DNA of 64,000 bases from Steromphala cineraria (GCA_916613615.1 OU744724.1:45982662-46046661); one strand, 5' to 3'; positions 25,001 through 40,000 are shown, numbered from the stretch's first letter. The notes: generated by a model not told the origin, from the letters alone. A program made the numbers and translations.

Positions 25001-28000
25001 TCCTGGCATCTTTGCTGAAGAAATATCAGGTAGTGGTCACTGTACCTCCTGGCATCTTTACTGTAAAAATACCAGGTAGTGGTCACTTTACCTCCTGGCA
25101 TCTTTACTGTAGAAATATCAGGTAGTGGTCACTGTACCTCCTGACATCTTTACTGTAGAAATACCAGGTAGTGGTCACTTTACCTCCTGATATCTTTACT
25201 TTAGAAATACCAGGTAGTGGTCACTTTACCTCCTGGCATATTTACTGAAGAAATATCAGGTAGTGGTCACTGTACCTCCTGGCATCTTGACTTTTAGAAA
25301 TACCAGGTAGTGGTCACTGTACCTCCTGGCATCTTGACTGTCGAAATACCAGGTAGTGGTCACTTTACCTCCTGGCATCTTTACTGTAGAAATACCAGGT
25401 AGTGGTCACTTTACCTCCTGGCATCTTTACTGTAGAAATATCAGGTAGTGGTCACTTTACCTCCTGACATCTTTACTGTAGAAATATCAGGTAGTGGTCA
25501 CTTTACCTCCTGACATATTTGCTGTAGTAATATCAGGTAGTGGTCACTGTACCTCCTGACATCTTTTCTGTAGAAATATCAGGTAGTGGTCACTTTACCT
25601 CCTGACATATTTGCTGTAGAAATATCAGGTAGTGGTCACTTTACCTCCTGACATATTTGCTGTAGTAATATCAGGTAGTGGTCACTGTACCTCCTGACAT
25701 CTTTACTGTAGAAATATCAGGTAGTGGTCACTTTACCTCCTGGCATCTTTACTGTAGAAATACCAGGTGGTGGTCACTGTACCTCCTGACATCTTTACTG
25801 TAGAAATATCAGGTAGTGGTCACTTTACCTCCTGACATATTTGCTGTAGAAATATCACGTAGTGGTCACTGTACCTCCTGACATCTTTACTGTAGAAATA
25901 TCAGGTAGTGGTCACTTTACCTCCTGACATATTTGCTGTAGAAATATCAGGTAGTGGTCACTGTACCTCCTGACATCTTTACTGTAGAAATATCAGGTAG
26001 TGGTCACTTTACCTCCTGGCATCTTTACTGTAGAAATACCAGGTAGTGGTCACTTTTCCTCCTGGCATCTTTACTGTAGAAATATCAGGTAGTGGTCACT
26101 GACCCTCCTGACATCTTTACTGTAGAAATACCAGGTAGTGGTAACTTTACCTCCTGACATCTTTACTTTAGAAATATCAGGTAGTGGTCACTTTACCTCC
26201 TGGCATCTTTGCTGAAGAAATATCAGGTAGTGGTCACTGTACCTCCTGGCATCTTTACTGTAAAAATACCAGGTAGTGGTCACTTTACCTCCTGGCATCT
26301 TTACTGTAGAAATATCAGGTAGTGGTCACTGTACCTCCTGACATCTTTACTGTAGAAATACCAGGTAGTGGTCACTTTACCTCCTGATATCTTTACTTTA
26401 GAAATACCAGGTAGTGGTCACTTTACCTCCTGGCATCTTTACTGTAGAAATATCAGGTAGTGGTCACTTTACCTCCTGACATCTTTACTGTAAAAATATC
26501 AGGTAGTGGTCACTGTATCTCCTGGCATCTCTACTATAGACATATCAGGTAGTGGTCACTTTACCTCCTGAAATGTTTACTTTAGAAATACCAGGTAGTG
26601 GTCACTTTACCTCCTGGCATATTTACTGAAGAAATATCAGGTAGTGGTCACTTTACCTCCTGACATCTTTACTTTAGAAATACCAGGTAGTGGTCACTGT
26701 ACCTCCTTGCATCTTTACTGTAGAAATATCAGGTAGTGGTCACTGTACCTCCTGACATCTTTACTGTAGAAATATCAGGTAGTGGTCACTGTACCTCCTG
26801 ACATCTTTACTGTAGAAATACCAGGTAGTGGTCACTTTACCTCCTGACATCTTTACTTTAGAAATATCAGGTAGTGGTCACTGTACCTCCTGGCATCTTT
26901 GCTGTAGAAATATCAGGTAGTGGTCACTGTACCTCCTGACATCTTTGCTGTAGAAATACCAGGTAGTAGTCACTTTACCTCCTGATATCTTTGCTGTAGA
27001 AATATCAGGTAGTGGTCACTGTACCTCCTGACATCTTTTCTGTAGAAATATCAGGTAGTGGTCACTTTACCTCCTGACATATTTGCTGTAGAAATATCAA
27101 GTAGTGGTCACTTTACCTCCTGACATATTTGCTGTAGTAATATCAGGTAGTGGTCACTGTACCTCCTGACATCTTTACTGTAGAAATATCAGGTAGTGGT
27201 CACTTTACCTCCTGGCATCTTTACTGTAGAAATACCAGGTGGTGGTCACTGTACCTCCTGACATATTTGCTGTAGAAATATCACGTAGTGGTCACTGTAC
27301 CTCCTGACATCTTTACTGTAGAAATATCAGGTAGTGGTCACTTTACCTCCTGACATATTTGCTGTAGAAATATCAGGTAGTGGTCACTGTACCTCCTGAC
27401 ATCTTTACTGTAGAAATATCAGGTAGTGGTCACTTTACCTCCTGGCATCTTTACTGTAGAAATACCAGGTAATGGTCACTTTTCCTCCTGGCATCTTTAC
27501 TGTAGAAATATCAGGTAGTGGTCACTGACCCTCCTGACATCTTTACTGTAGAAATACCAGGTAGTGGTAACTTTACCTCCTGACATCTTTACTTTAGAAA
27601 TATCAGGTAGTGGTCACTTTACCTCCTGGCATCTTTGCTGAAGAAATATCAGGTAGTGGTCACTGTACCTCCTGGCATCTTTACTGTAAAAATACCAGGT
27701 AGTGGTCACTTTACCTCCTGGCATCTTTACTGTAGAAATATCAGGTAGTGGTCACTGTACCTCCTGACATCTTTACTGTAGAAATACCAGGTAGTGGTCA
27801 CTTTACCTCCTGATATCTTTACTTTAGAAATACCAGGTAGTGGTCACTTTACCTCCTGGCATATTTACTGAAGAAATATCAGGTAGTGGTCACTGTACCT
27901 TCTGGCATCTTGACTGTAGAAATACCAGGTAGTGGTCACTTTACCTCCTGGCATCTTTACTGTAGAAATACCAGGTAGTGGTCACTTTACCTCCTGGCAT

Positions 28001-31000
28001 CTTTACTGTAGAAATATCAGGTAGTGGTCACTGTACCTCCTGACATCTTTACTGTAAAAATATCAGGTAGTGGTCACTGTATCTCCTGGCATCTCTACTA
28101 TAGACATATCAGGTAGTGGTCACTTTACCTCCTGAAATCTTTACTTTAGAAATACCAGGTAGTGGTCACTTTACCTCCTGGCATATTTACTGAAGAAATA
28201 TCAGGTAGTGGTCACTTTACCTCCTGACATCTTTACTTTAGAAATATCAGTTAGTGGTCACTTTACCTCCTGGCATCTTTGCTGAAGAAATATCAGGTAG
28301 TGGTCACTGTACCTCCTGGCATCTTTACTGTAAAAATACCAGGTAGTGGTCACTTTACCTCCTGGCATCTTTACTGTAGAAATATCAGGTAGTGGTCACT
28401 GTACCTCCTGACATCTTTACTGTAGAAATACCAGGTAGTGGTCACTTTACCTCCTGATATCTTTACTTTAGAAATACCAGGTAGTGGTCACTTTACCTCC
28501 TGGCATATTTACTGAAGAAATATCAGGTAGTGGTCACTGTACCTCCTGGCATCTTGACTTTTAGAAATACCAGGTAGTGGTCACTGTACCTCCTGGCATC
28601 TTGACTGTCGAAATACCAGGTAGTGGTCACTTTACCTCCTGGCATCTTTACTGTAGAAATACCAGGTAGTGGTCACTTTACCTCCTGGCATCTTTACTGT
28701 AGAAATATCAGGTAGTGGTCACTTTACCTCCTGACATCTTTACTGTAGAAATATCAGGTAGTGGTCACTTTACCTCCTGACATATTTGCTGTAGTAATAT
28801 CAGGTAGTGGTCACTGTACCTCCTGACATCTTTACTGTAGAAATATCAGGTAGTGGTCACTTTACCTCCTGACATATTTGTTGTAGAAATATCAGGTAGT
28901 GGTCACTGTACCTCCTGACATCTTTACTGTAGAAATATCAGGTAGTGGTCACTTTACCTCCTGGCATCTTTACTGTAGAAATACCAGGTAGTGGTCACTT
29001 TACCTCCTGGCATCTTTACTGTAGAAATATCAGGTAGTGGTCACTTTACCTCCTGACATCTTTACTGTAGAAATACCAGGTAGTGGTCACTTTACCTCCT
29101 GGCATCTTTGCTGAAGAAATACCAGGTAGTGACCACTTTACCGCCTGACATCTTTACTGTATAAATATCAGGTAGTGGTCACTTTACCTCCTGACATATT
29201 TGCTGTAGTAATATCAGGTAGTGGTCACTGTACCTCCTGACATCTTTACTGTAGAAATATCAGGTAGTGGTCACTTTACCTCCTGACATATTTGTTGTAG
29301 AAATATCAGGTAGTGGTCACTGTACCTCCTGACATCTTTACTGTAGAAATATCAGGTAGTGGTCACTTTACCTCCTGGCATCTTTACTGTAGAAATACCA
29401 GGTAGTGGTCACTTTACCTCCTGGCATCTTTACTGTAGAAATATCAGGTAGTGGTCACTGACCCTCCTGACATCTTTACTGTAGAAATACCAGGTAGTGG
29501 TCACTTTACCTCCTGGCATCTTTGCTGAAGAAATACCAGGTAGTGGTCACTTTACCTCCTGGCATCTTTGCTGAAGAAATATCAGTTAGTGGTCACTGTA
29601 TCTCCTGGCATCTTTACTGTAGAAATACCAGGTAGTGGTCACTTTACCTCCTGGCATCTTTACTGTAGAAATATCAGGTAGTGGTCACTGTACCTCCTGA
29701 CATCTTTACTGTAGAAATACCAGGTAGTGGTCACTTTACCTCCTGATATCTTTACTTTAGAAATACCAGGTAGTGGTCACTTTACCTCCTGGCATCTTTA
29801 CTGAAGAATAATCAGGTAGTGGTCACTGTACCTCCTGGCATCTTTACTGTAGAAATACCAGGTAGTGGTCACTTTACCTCCTGGCATCTTTACTGTAGAA
29901 ATACCAGGTAGTGGTCACTTTACCTCCTGGCATCTTTACTGTAGAAATATCAGGTAGTGGTCACTGTACCTCCTGACATCTTTACTGTAGAAATATCAGG
30001 TAGTGGTCACTTTACCTCCTGGCATCTTTACTGTAGAAATACCAGATAGTGGTCACTTTACCTCCTGACATCTTTACTGTAGAAATATCAGGTAGTGGTC
30101 ACTGTATCTCCTGGCATCTCTACTATAGACATATCAGGTAGTGGTCACTTTACCTCCTGGCATCTTTACTGTAGAAACACCAGGTAGTGGTCACTTTACC
30201 TCCTGGCATCTTTACTGTAGAAATATCAGGTAGTGGTCACTGTACCTCCTGACATCTTTACTGGAGAAATATCAGGTAGTGGTCACTGTACCTCCTGACA
30301 TCTTTACTGTAGAAATACCAGTTAGTGGTCACTTTTCTTCCTGACATCTTTACTTTAGAAATACCAAGTAGTGGTCACTTTACCTCCTGGCATCTTTGCT
30401 GAAGAAATCAGGTAGTGGTCACTGTACCTCCTGACATCTTTGCTGTAGAAATATCAGGTAGTGGTCACTTTACCTCCTGACATCTTTGCTGTAGAAATAC
30501 CAGGTAGTGACCACTTTACCTCCTGGCATCTTTGCTGTATAAATACCAGGTAGTGGTCACTGTATCTCCTGACATCTTTGCTGTAGAAATATCAGGTAGT
30601 GGTCACTGTACCTGCTGACATCTTTACTGTAGAAATATCAGGTAGTGACCACTTTACCTCCTGACATCTTTACTGTAGAAATACCAGGTAGTGGTCACTT
30701 TACCTCCTGGCATCTTTACTGTAGAAATACCAGGTAGTGGTCACTGTACCTGCTGACATCTTTACTGTAGAAATATCAGGTAGTGACCACTTTACCTCCT
30801 GATATCTTTACTGTAGAAATATCAGGTAGTGGTCACTTTACCTCCTGACATCTTTACTGTAGAAATACCAGGTAGTGACCACTTTACCTCCTGACATCTT
30901 TACTGTAGAAATACCAGGTAGTGACCACTTTACCTCCTGACATCTTTACTGTAGAAATACCAGGTAGTGGTCACTGTACCTGCTGACATCTTTACTGTAG

Positions 31001-34000
31001 AAATATCAGGTAGTGACCACTTTACCTCCTGACATCTTTACTGTAGAAATACCAGGTAGTGGTCACTTTACCTCCTGGCATCTTTACTGTAGAAATACCA
31101 GGTAGTGACCACTTTACCTCCTGACATCTTTACTGTAGAAATATCAGGTAGTGGTCACTTTACCTCCTGGCATCTTTACTGTAGAAATATCAGGTAGTGA
31201 CCACTATACCTCCTGACATCTTTACTGTAGAAATATCAGGTAGTGGTCACTTTACCTCCTGACATCTTTACTGTAGAAATACCAGGTAGTGGTCACTTTA
31301 CCTCCTGGCATTTTTACTGTAGAAATACCAGGTAGTGACCACTTTACCTCCTGACATCTTTACTGTAGAAATACCAGGTAGTGGTCACTTTATCTCCTGG
31401 CATCTTTACTGTAGAAATATCAGGTAGTGGTCACTTTACCTCCTGACATCTTCACTGTAGAAATACCAGGTAGTGGTCAATGTATTTCACTTTAATAGTG
31501 AAAAGCTATTAAAGTTAATTATGTTACCTTATGGCAAGATTTGTTTGTGACAATATCAATGTTGATTCTTTGGTTTCTGTACAGCTTGAACTTCTCCAGT
31601 TGGCACACAAGGAAAGCACCTCCCATCCTAAAGATGAAGGATATGAGAGAACCATCTCAGATTTGACAAAAGAGCTTAATGCAGCTAGAAAAAAATTGGA
31701 GAAAGTGAGTGTTGAGTGTGCAGAAAATACATCACCTTGTCTGGAAGAACTGCAGAAGGATATGGAGACAATGAAGGTTAGTGTTAACCACTGATCAAAG
31801 CTTCAAAACAATGATCGGAAATTGTCGTTTTGAGATAAAAACCTAAGAAATGTGTGAAAATCACTAGATATTTCTAAAAAGTTATCAGCTGAGTATAACA
31901 AGCACATTTGTTGACAGAATATATTAAAATGGGATAATTGTTAATGTGTCACTTTTTGGTGTGAAAATCTCTAAATATTTTCTGAAAACATTTGGAAATA
32001 TATCAATTGAATACAACTAGCAAACGTTAAGTAAAAATAAAACTATACAGGATACTTGTTGTTCAAGGAAAACATAACCAGAATCAACCACATGAAAAAT
32101 TGTCGTTTATTATTGTGTAAACTATTCCTCTGGATCGCGAAACCGTATTATAGCTGGTTCGCGAGAGGGGAAGGGAAATAACTCTGATCTTGTTTCCCTC
32201 ACACAGAGCGAGGGCCTTTGTTGCCGTACCTGCAATCTAGTTAAAACTAGCTGTAATGTAAACGTCTCCAAAGTCCTCACGTTACATCTAGCTACTAACC
32301 CACCTGGTCCGTGTCACTCATGCGCGGAAATCAGCCAATGAAAAAAGAACTGGCTGATCACTTTGAATCGGACAATCTAGTTAACACAAGCTGTTAGAAT
32401 CGGGCAATCTAATTAAATCTTGCTGTAATTATTATGTCCAATAACTCATACATTGAATTATTGATATTTATGCTCATAATGTGTAAAATGCAACACAAAT
32501 TCTAACGACCAGCTAGTGGTCACTTTACCTCCTGGCATCTTTACTGTAGAAATACCAGGTAGTGGTCACTTTACCTCCTGACATCTTTATTGTAGAAATA
32601 CCAGGTAGTGGTCACTGTACCTCCTGACATCTTTACTGTAGAAATACCAGGTAGTGGTCACTGTACCTCCTGACATCTTTACTGTAGAAATACCAGGTAG
32701 TGGTCACTGTACCTCCTGACATCTTTACTGTAGAAATACCAGGTAGTGGTCACTTTACCTCCTGACATCTTTACTGTAGAAATATCAGGTAGTGGCCACT
32801 TTACCTCCTGACATCTTTACTGTATAAATACCAGGTAGTGGTCACTTTACCTCCTGGCATCTTTACTGTATAAATACCAGGTAGTGGTCACTTTACCTCC
32901 TGGCATCTTTACTGTAGAAATACCAGGTAGTGGCCACTTTACCTCCTGGCATCTTTACTGTATAAATACCAGGTAGTGGTCACTGTACCTCCTGACATCT
33001 TTGCTGTAGAAATATCAGGTAGTGGTCACTGTACCTCCTGACATCTTTACTGTAGAAATATAAGGTAGTGGACACTGTACCTGCTGACATCTTTACTGTA
33101 TAAATATCAGGTAGTGGTCACTTTACCTCCTGGCATCTTTACTGTAGAAATATCAGGTAGTGGTCACTGTACCTCCTGACATATTTGCTGTATAAATACC
33201 AGGTAGTGGTCACTTTACCTCCTGACATATTTACTGTAGAAATATCAGGTAGTGGTCACTTTACCTCCTGACATCTTTGCTGTAGAAATATCAGGTAGTG
33301 ACCACTTTACCTCCTGGCATCTTTGCTGTATAAATACCAGGTAGTGGTCACTGTACCTCCTGACATCTTTGCTGTAGAAATATCAGGTAGTGGTCACTGT
33401 ACCTCCTGACATCTTTACTGTAGAAATATCAGGTAGTGGTCACTGTACCTCCTGGCATCTTTACTGTAGAAATACTGTAGAAATACCAGGTAGTGGTCAC
33501 TTTACCTCCTGGCATCTTAACTGTAGAAATATCAGGTAGTGGTCACTTTACCTCCTGACATCTTTACTGTAGAAATATCAGGTAGTGACCACTTTACCTC
33601 CTGGCATCTTTGCTGTATAAATACCAGGTAGTGGTCACTGTACCTCCTGACATCTTTGCTGTAGAAATATCAGGTAGTGGTCACTTTACCTCCTGACATC
33701 TTTGCTGTAGAAATATCAGGTAGTGGTCACTTTACCTCCTGACATCTTTACTGTAGAAATATCAGGTAGTGACCACTTTACCTCCTGGCATCTTTGCTGT
33801 ATAAATACCAGGTAGTGACCACTTTACCTCCTGGCATCTTTGCTGTATAAATACCAGGTAGTGGTCACTGTACCTCCTAACATCTTTGCTGTAGAAATAT
33901 CAGGTAGTGGTCACTGTACCTCCTGACATCTTTACTGTAGAAATATCAGGTAGTGGTCACTGTACCTCCTGGCATCTTTACTGTAGAAATATCAGGTAGT

Positions 34001-37000
34001 GGTCACTGTACCTCCTGACATCTTTGCTGTAGAATTATCAGGTAGTGGTCACTGTACCTCCTGGCATCTTTGCTGTATAAATACCAGGTAGTGGTCACTG
34101 TACCTCCTAACATCTTTGCTGTAGAAATATAAGGTAGTGGTCACTGTACCTCCTGACATCTTTACTGTAGAAATATCAGGTAGTGGTCACTGTACCTCCT
34201 GGCATCTTTACTGTAGAAATATCAGGTAGTGGTCACTGTACCTCCTGACATCTTTACTGTAGAAATATCAGGTAGTGGTCACTGTACCTCCTGGCATCTT
34301 TACTGTAGAAATATCAGGCAGTGGTCACTGTACCTCCTGGCATCTTTACTGTAGAAATATCAGGTAGTGGTCACTGTACCTCCTGGCATCTTTACTGTAG
34401 TAATATCAGGTAGTGGTCACTGTACCTCCTGGCATCTTTACTGTATAAATACCAGGTAGTGGTCACTGTACCTCCTGACATCTTTGCTGTAGAAATACCA
34501 GGTAGTTGTCACTTTACCTCCTGGCATCTTTGTTGTATAAATATCAGGTAGTGACCACTTTACCTCCTGACATCTTTACTGTAGAAATACCAGGTAGTGA
34601 CCACTTTACCTCCTGACATCTTTACTGTAGAAATACCAGGTAGTGGTCACTTTACCTCCTGGCATCTTTACTGTAGAAATATCAGGTAGTGGTCACTGTA
34701 CCTCCTGATATCTTTGCTGTAGAAATATCTGGTAGTGGTCACTTTACCTCCTGGCATCTTTACTTTAGAAATATCAGGTAGTGGTCACTTTACCTCCTCG
34801 CATCTTTACTGTAGAAATATCAGGTAGTGGTCACTGTACCTCCTGACATCTTTACTGTAGAAATATCAGGTAGTGGTCACTGTACCTCCTGACATCTTTA
34901 CTGTAGAAATATCAGGTAGTGATCACTGTACCTCCTGACATCTTTACTGTAGAAATATCAGGTAGTGGTCACTTTACCTCCTGGCATCTTTACTGTAGAA
35001 ATATCAGGTAGTGGTCACTGTACCTCCTGACATCTTTACTGTAGAAATACCAGGTAGTGGTCACTTTACCTCCTGGCATCTTTGCATCTGTGTTACATCT
35101 AGCTACTAACCCACCTGGTCCGTGTCACTCATGCGCGGAAATCAGCCAATGAAAAAAGAACTGGCTGATCTCTTTGAATCGGACAATCTAGTTAACACAA
35201 GCTGTTAGAATCGGGCAAATATAGTTAAATCTTGCTGTAATTATTATGTCCAATAACTCATACATTGAATTATTGATATTTATGCTCATAATGTGTAAAA
35301 TGCAACATAAATTCTAACGACGCCCGATTCAAAGAGAACAGCTAGTTCTTTTTTCATTGGCTGATTTCCGCACATGCGTGACACGGACAAAGTGGGTTAG
35401 TAGCTAGATGTAACGTGAGGACTTAGGGGCTGTATACAGATCCGGCAGATTTGTTAATGACAGTTATGTATTTGCACTTTTTGTTAGTATTTATACTGTT
35501 GTGTTTTCCTAAGATCCTAAAGCATACATTTGATCATTATTTCACAAATGTGGGACCACAGGATATTTTTCCTAATACAGTTTGAGATGTGGTCCCACAT
35601 TTACCAGAAAAAAGATTTATTACATAAAAACAAAAAACACACATGGTGGTGATAGATAACAAAAAGCTGAAGTTTTCAAATGTTAATATATTTGCTATGA
35701 TAACGAAATAAAAGGCCCGATGGGCTTATGGCATGGCATGGAGTCCCGCGTACGTCCGCCCGTCAGTCCGTCTATAAACTTTGTGCATTTTCGTCTTCTC
35801 CAGACTATATGGAAAGCTTAAACTTTGTGTGCAGACTTTTTGAGTTAGATAAGGAGGACTCCAAATTGTACATTTGGTGACCCTGTAGCCCAAAGTAAGG
35901 GGGGAACCATATTTGCCACATCCTAAAGCAAAATTGATATGAAGCCTGATAATGCTACACTCACCGGCTCTATTTTTTAAAATATCAAGTGCAAATGTCT
36001 ATATTTTATCAACAGTTCAACAGAGAAAATATCTGTTTGTTCGGGGTCCGTAGTGTGAAAAGTTGTCATTGAATATCCATGAATTTTACATGGAATAAAA
36101 GAGTTTTTTTCCTCTGTATTCTTGTCAAAATGTGCTAAGTATTTCATGAAATATATAAGCGTGGAAAGTGGCAAAGTTTCCTTATTTCTTTTAGCACATG
36201 TAAATGTTATGCATCAAAATGACGACAATTCAAAGCCGTTGTCAACAATATTGTTTTCTTTTGATCTGCCAAAGGGTTAGTTTGCTGTGACTATGAAAGA
36301 TAAGATGTGCTTTTTTTTTCTCTTCTTTATAAAAATTGTGTTTGTACAGTGGAATTCAGTTCATATAATTAAACAGTTTGATGGAAATAATAGACTTTGA
36401 AAAAGTGTTACCCGATGAAATGTTGATTTTGATAAAACAATTTTTGAAAGAATGTTTTTACTTCATTGAAATATTTACTTTCATGAAAAAAAATCACTTT
36501 AATGAAGAAATGACCTCGATGTAAATGAAATTTTGATTGATGAAATATAAGTTCATACAGATTGATGATATGCAAGAAATTACAATTTTGGTCAAAAATG
36601 AAACCCAAAGAGGACTATAAAAGAAGACTAATAAGTTTTCCATGTTAGCAGCCCAGGTGTCTTGTAGATGTTTCTGTGAAGGAAGAAACATGGCTCTGAT
36701 GTTTTCTGCTTTCAGAAAAACCTGAAAGAAGGCTAAACCCAGACGGGTTTCCTAAGTTTTTCTGTGAATTCTGAAAAACCATCCTGTGAACCAGGCGAAT
36801 TTATTTCACCCGCTTGTTTATACCACAGATATGTCATCATCTTGTAACAATAAGTCATGGCATTTGTTTTCAAAATGTTTTCGTGCTAACATTGATTTTG
36901 ATAATTGTACTTCTGTGTTATGCAAATCATTCAAATTGCACGAATGTTTGTCCTTGAAAATACAAGACTAAACAATGTATCCTTCAATCAAAACTACCAA

Positions 37001-40000
37001 AATTGAAGCATTTGAGATTACCAGGAATTATATAAATTGATGAAGCAACCTAATGAAGAATATGAAATGTACCTACTCCCCATGTAAGTCCTTGGAATAT
37101 ACGCGCTAAATAGAACAAGTTTGCACAGAACCCTATTGTAGAGTCGGAAAAACTTCTAGCACCTTGAATGACCTTCAGTTAGTAATGCCTTGCATCTATA
37201 TGAGATGTGTTTCTTGAATGACCTTCAGTTAGTAATGCCTTGCATCTATATGAGATGTGTTTCTAGATTGGCGTTCCATTAATGAATTAGCTTCAGTTAG
37301 TAATGCCTTGCATCTATATGAGATGTGTTCCTTGAATAAGCTTCAGTTAGTAATGCCTTGCATCTATATGAGATGTGTTCCTTGAATAAGCTTCAGTTAG
37401 TAATGCCTTGCATCTATATGAGATGTGATCCTTAAATTAGCTTCATTTAGTAATGCCTTGCATCTATATGAGATGTGTTTCTTGAATTAGCTTCAGTTAG
37501 TAATGCCCTGCATCTATATGAGATGTGTTCCTTGAATTAGCTTCAGTTAGTAATGCCTTGCATCTATATGAGATGTGTTCCTTGAATTAGCTTCAGTTAG
37601 TAATGCCTTGCATCTATATGAGATGTGTTTCTTGAATTACCTTCAGTTAGTAATGCCTTGCATCTATATGAGATGTGTTTCTTGATTGACCTTCAGTTAG
37701 TAATGCCTTGCATCTATATGAGATGTGTTTCTTGATTGACCTTCAGTTAGTAATGCCTTGCATCTATATGAGATGTGTTTCTTGAATTACCTTCAGTTAG
37801 TAATGCCTTGCATCTATATGAGATGTGTTTCTTGAATTACCTTCAGTTAGTAATGCCTTGCATCTATATGAGATGTGTTTCTTGATTGGCGTTCCATTAA
37901 TAGAGAGGGGATTTTCCATTTTGCTGAATCGGCGATTTTAAGGCTTATGGCTACAGGGGACTATTTAGAAGCGAAGCAAGAGAAATAAAGTCACCTGGTT
38001 TACAGGATGCTGAAAACCAAAGAGTAATGTTTCTTAAAATTTATGAATGTCAAATGTTAAAATGTATGTTTTTAAAATTCATGATTCCCAAATCCGGCGT
38101 TATAGAGAGTATGTCTCCCTTCTTTGCGTTATATCAAGACATGACTGTGAATAGAAGAACTCTTCCGGCCTGTCCTCAGTGGACTGATGGTGATGCTTTG
38201 GGTTTAGAATTTGTTATATACATGCTATCAGATCTTCCTTTCAAAAGTACAACATCAATCATATAGGGTTATTCTTGGAAGTAAAGAGGATATTCCTCGA
38301 AAAGAAGCAACCTACAAAGCAACAGACAGAATGTGACCTAGATTTTTATGTTAAGTGTTCCTAAGATGCAGTCTCCACAAATGACTCATCCCTCCCCTTA
38401 ACCTTCCATGCAGTGACAAAAACAAACCCGTCATATAAGGATGCACAGTATTATCGATATAGGGCAAACTGACCGAGGTTCGGACACTACCTGAAGTCGT
38501 CCGAACTTCGGACACTTTTGTGCAGCAGCTGCCGCAATAATGAGTGCTATTTATTCAATGTCTTTGTTTCAAAATGTTCCTTTTCAATATGTTAATTAAC
38601 TATTTGTATGGCAAAATATTTGATATGGTTTGTAATAATTTTAATATTATTTTCTTGGGAGGTACAATTAACGATTTCAACAAAGAAATTGGCAAGATAT
38701 TTGTTACAATGTAAATGTTCACTCACAGTCTACGCAATGAAGAAAACCTCAATACCTCTCGAGATTAATGCATATAGAATGAGTAACGAGTATATTTATC
38801 TTTTGAGTAAGATACAAGCTAATTTATACTGATGTTTTTGGAAAATATGTACAAAATGACCTTGGTTCGGACAGTTATGACCAAGGTTCGGACACACGTT
38901 GACCAAGGTTCGGACACTCCGGGTTCCAAAAGAAAATGGCGGCATTCTGTTTTTATTTTAAGCGGGAAATTAATAAATAAAGATAAAACAATAAAACAAT
39001 TGATATCTACAACGTATAAAGCTGTAAGGTTTTGGCGCCATTACCTATAATGCGATTATGACGTCATATATGTAACGTGACGTCATAACGGCCGTTTATT
39101 GTTGCTCCGGTAAACAATCAAGCGGTCAGTGCACAACAATCAGTCAAAAGTACCAGTGGCGTATTATACTGTCGAATAATGTCAAGTCCATCACGGGAAA
39201 ATCGGCTTATGAAAGCAGTTGAAGTTGTGAGGCAAGGGTTATTGTCTGTATGTAAAGCGGCACTGACTTACCGGATTCCGAAATCGACATTATCCGATCG
39301 AGTAACTGGCAGGGTTAAGTTATTCGCTAAGAATGGGATGGATCCCAAATTTAATCATGAGGAAGAAAGAAAGATGATCGACATGGCTGGAACCAGAGCA
39401 AATTACGGTGTGGGATTCTTAAAAGGAACCTTTCTAAGGCATGTTGGTCAGTTTGCGACATCGAGTGGGAATCCATTTAAAGGTGGCAATCCAACAGAGA
39501 AATGGTGGAGGAACCTTAAAAAAAGACACGGAGACTTTGCTTTGAGGACGCAGCTTTCCAGGCGAAAGTTGAAGCCGCCAATATCAAGAATGAGAAAGAG
39601 AGAAAAAAAGCGGAACACTTGAGGAGAAGACAAGAGAAACTTGCAATTAAATAAAATATTAAAATAAATATAAAAACACAATTTTGTTGTGTCTTATTTT
39701 GCATAATGCCTGCCGATTTACAATGAGAAACAAACGATCCAAAATGTATTACAACTAAGTAGTGTAGCAATCTTCACATTGATCTAGATATGCAATTATT
39801 TTCAATGTGTTACACAGTGTTTATTGATAGGTGTTATCGGTCGGTATTACATCTTGAAAGAGTAACAATTGTTTTATAAAGAATACATGTTCAACATTGT
39901 AGTGTAGAAATAGAGCCCTAGAAATTATCACTTTATAAATGTTAGCGCTGTTCGTGTGACGGCCGGTAAATCTTAGTATTGTCTGAAAATCAAGCGTCAG

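Noticed and set aside
38027..38266. 79-codon open frame as a small gene
   Set aside because: No recognisable motif, no splice or start context, and a length expected by chance in 64 kb.
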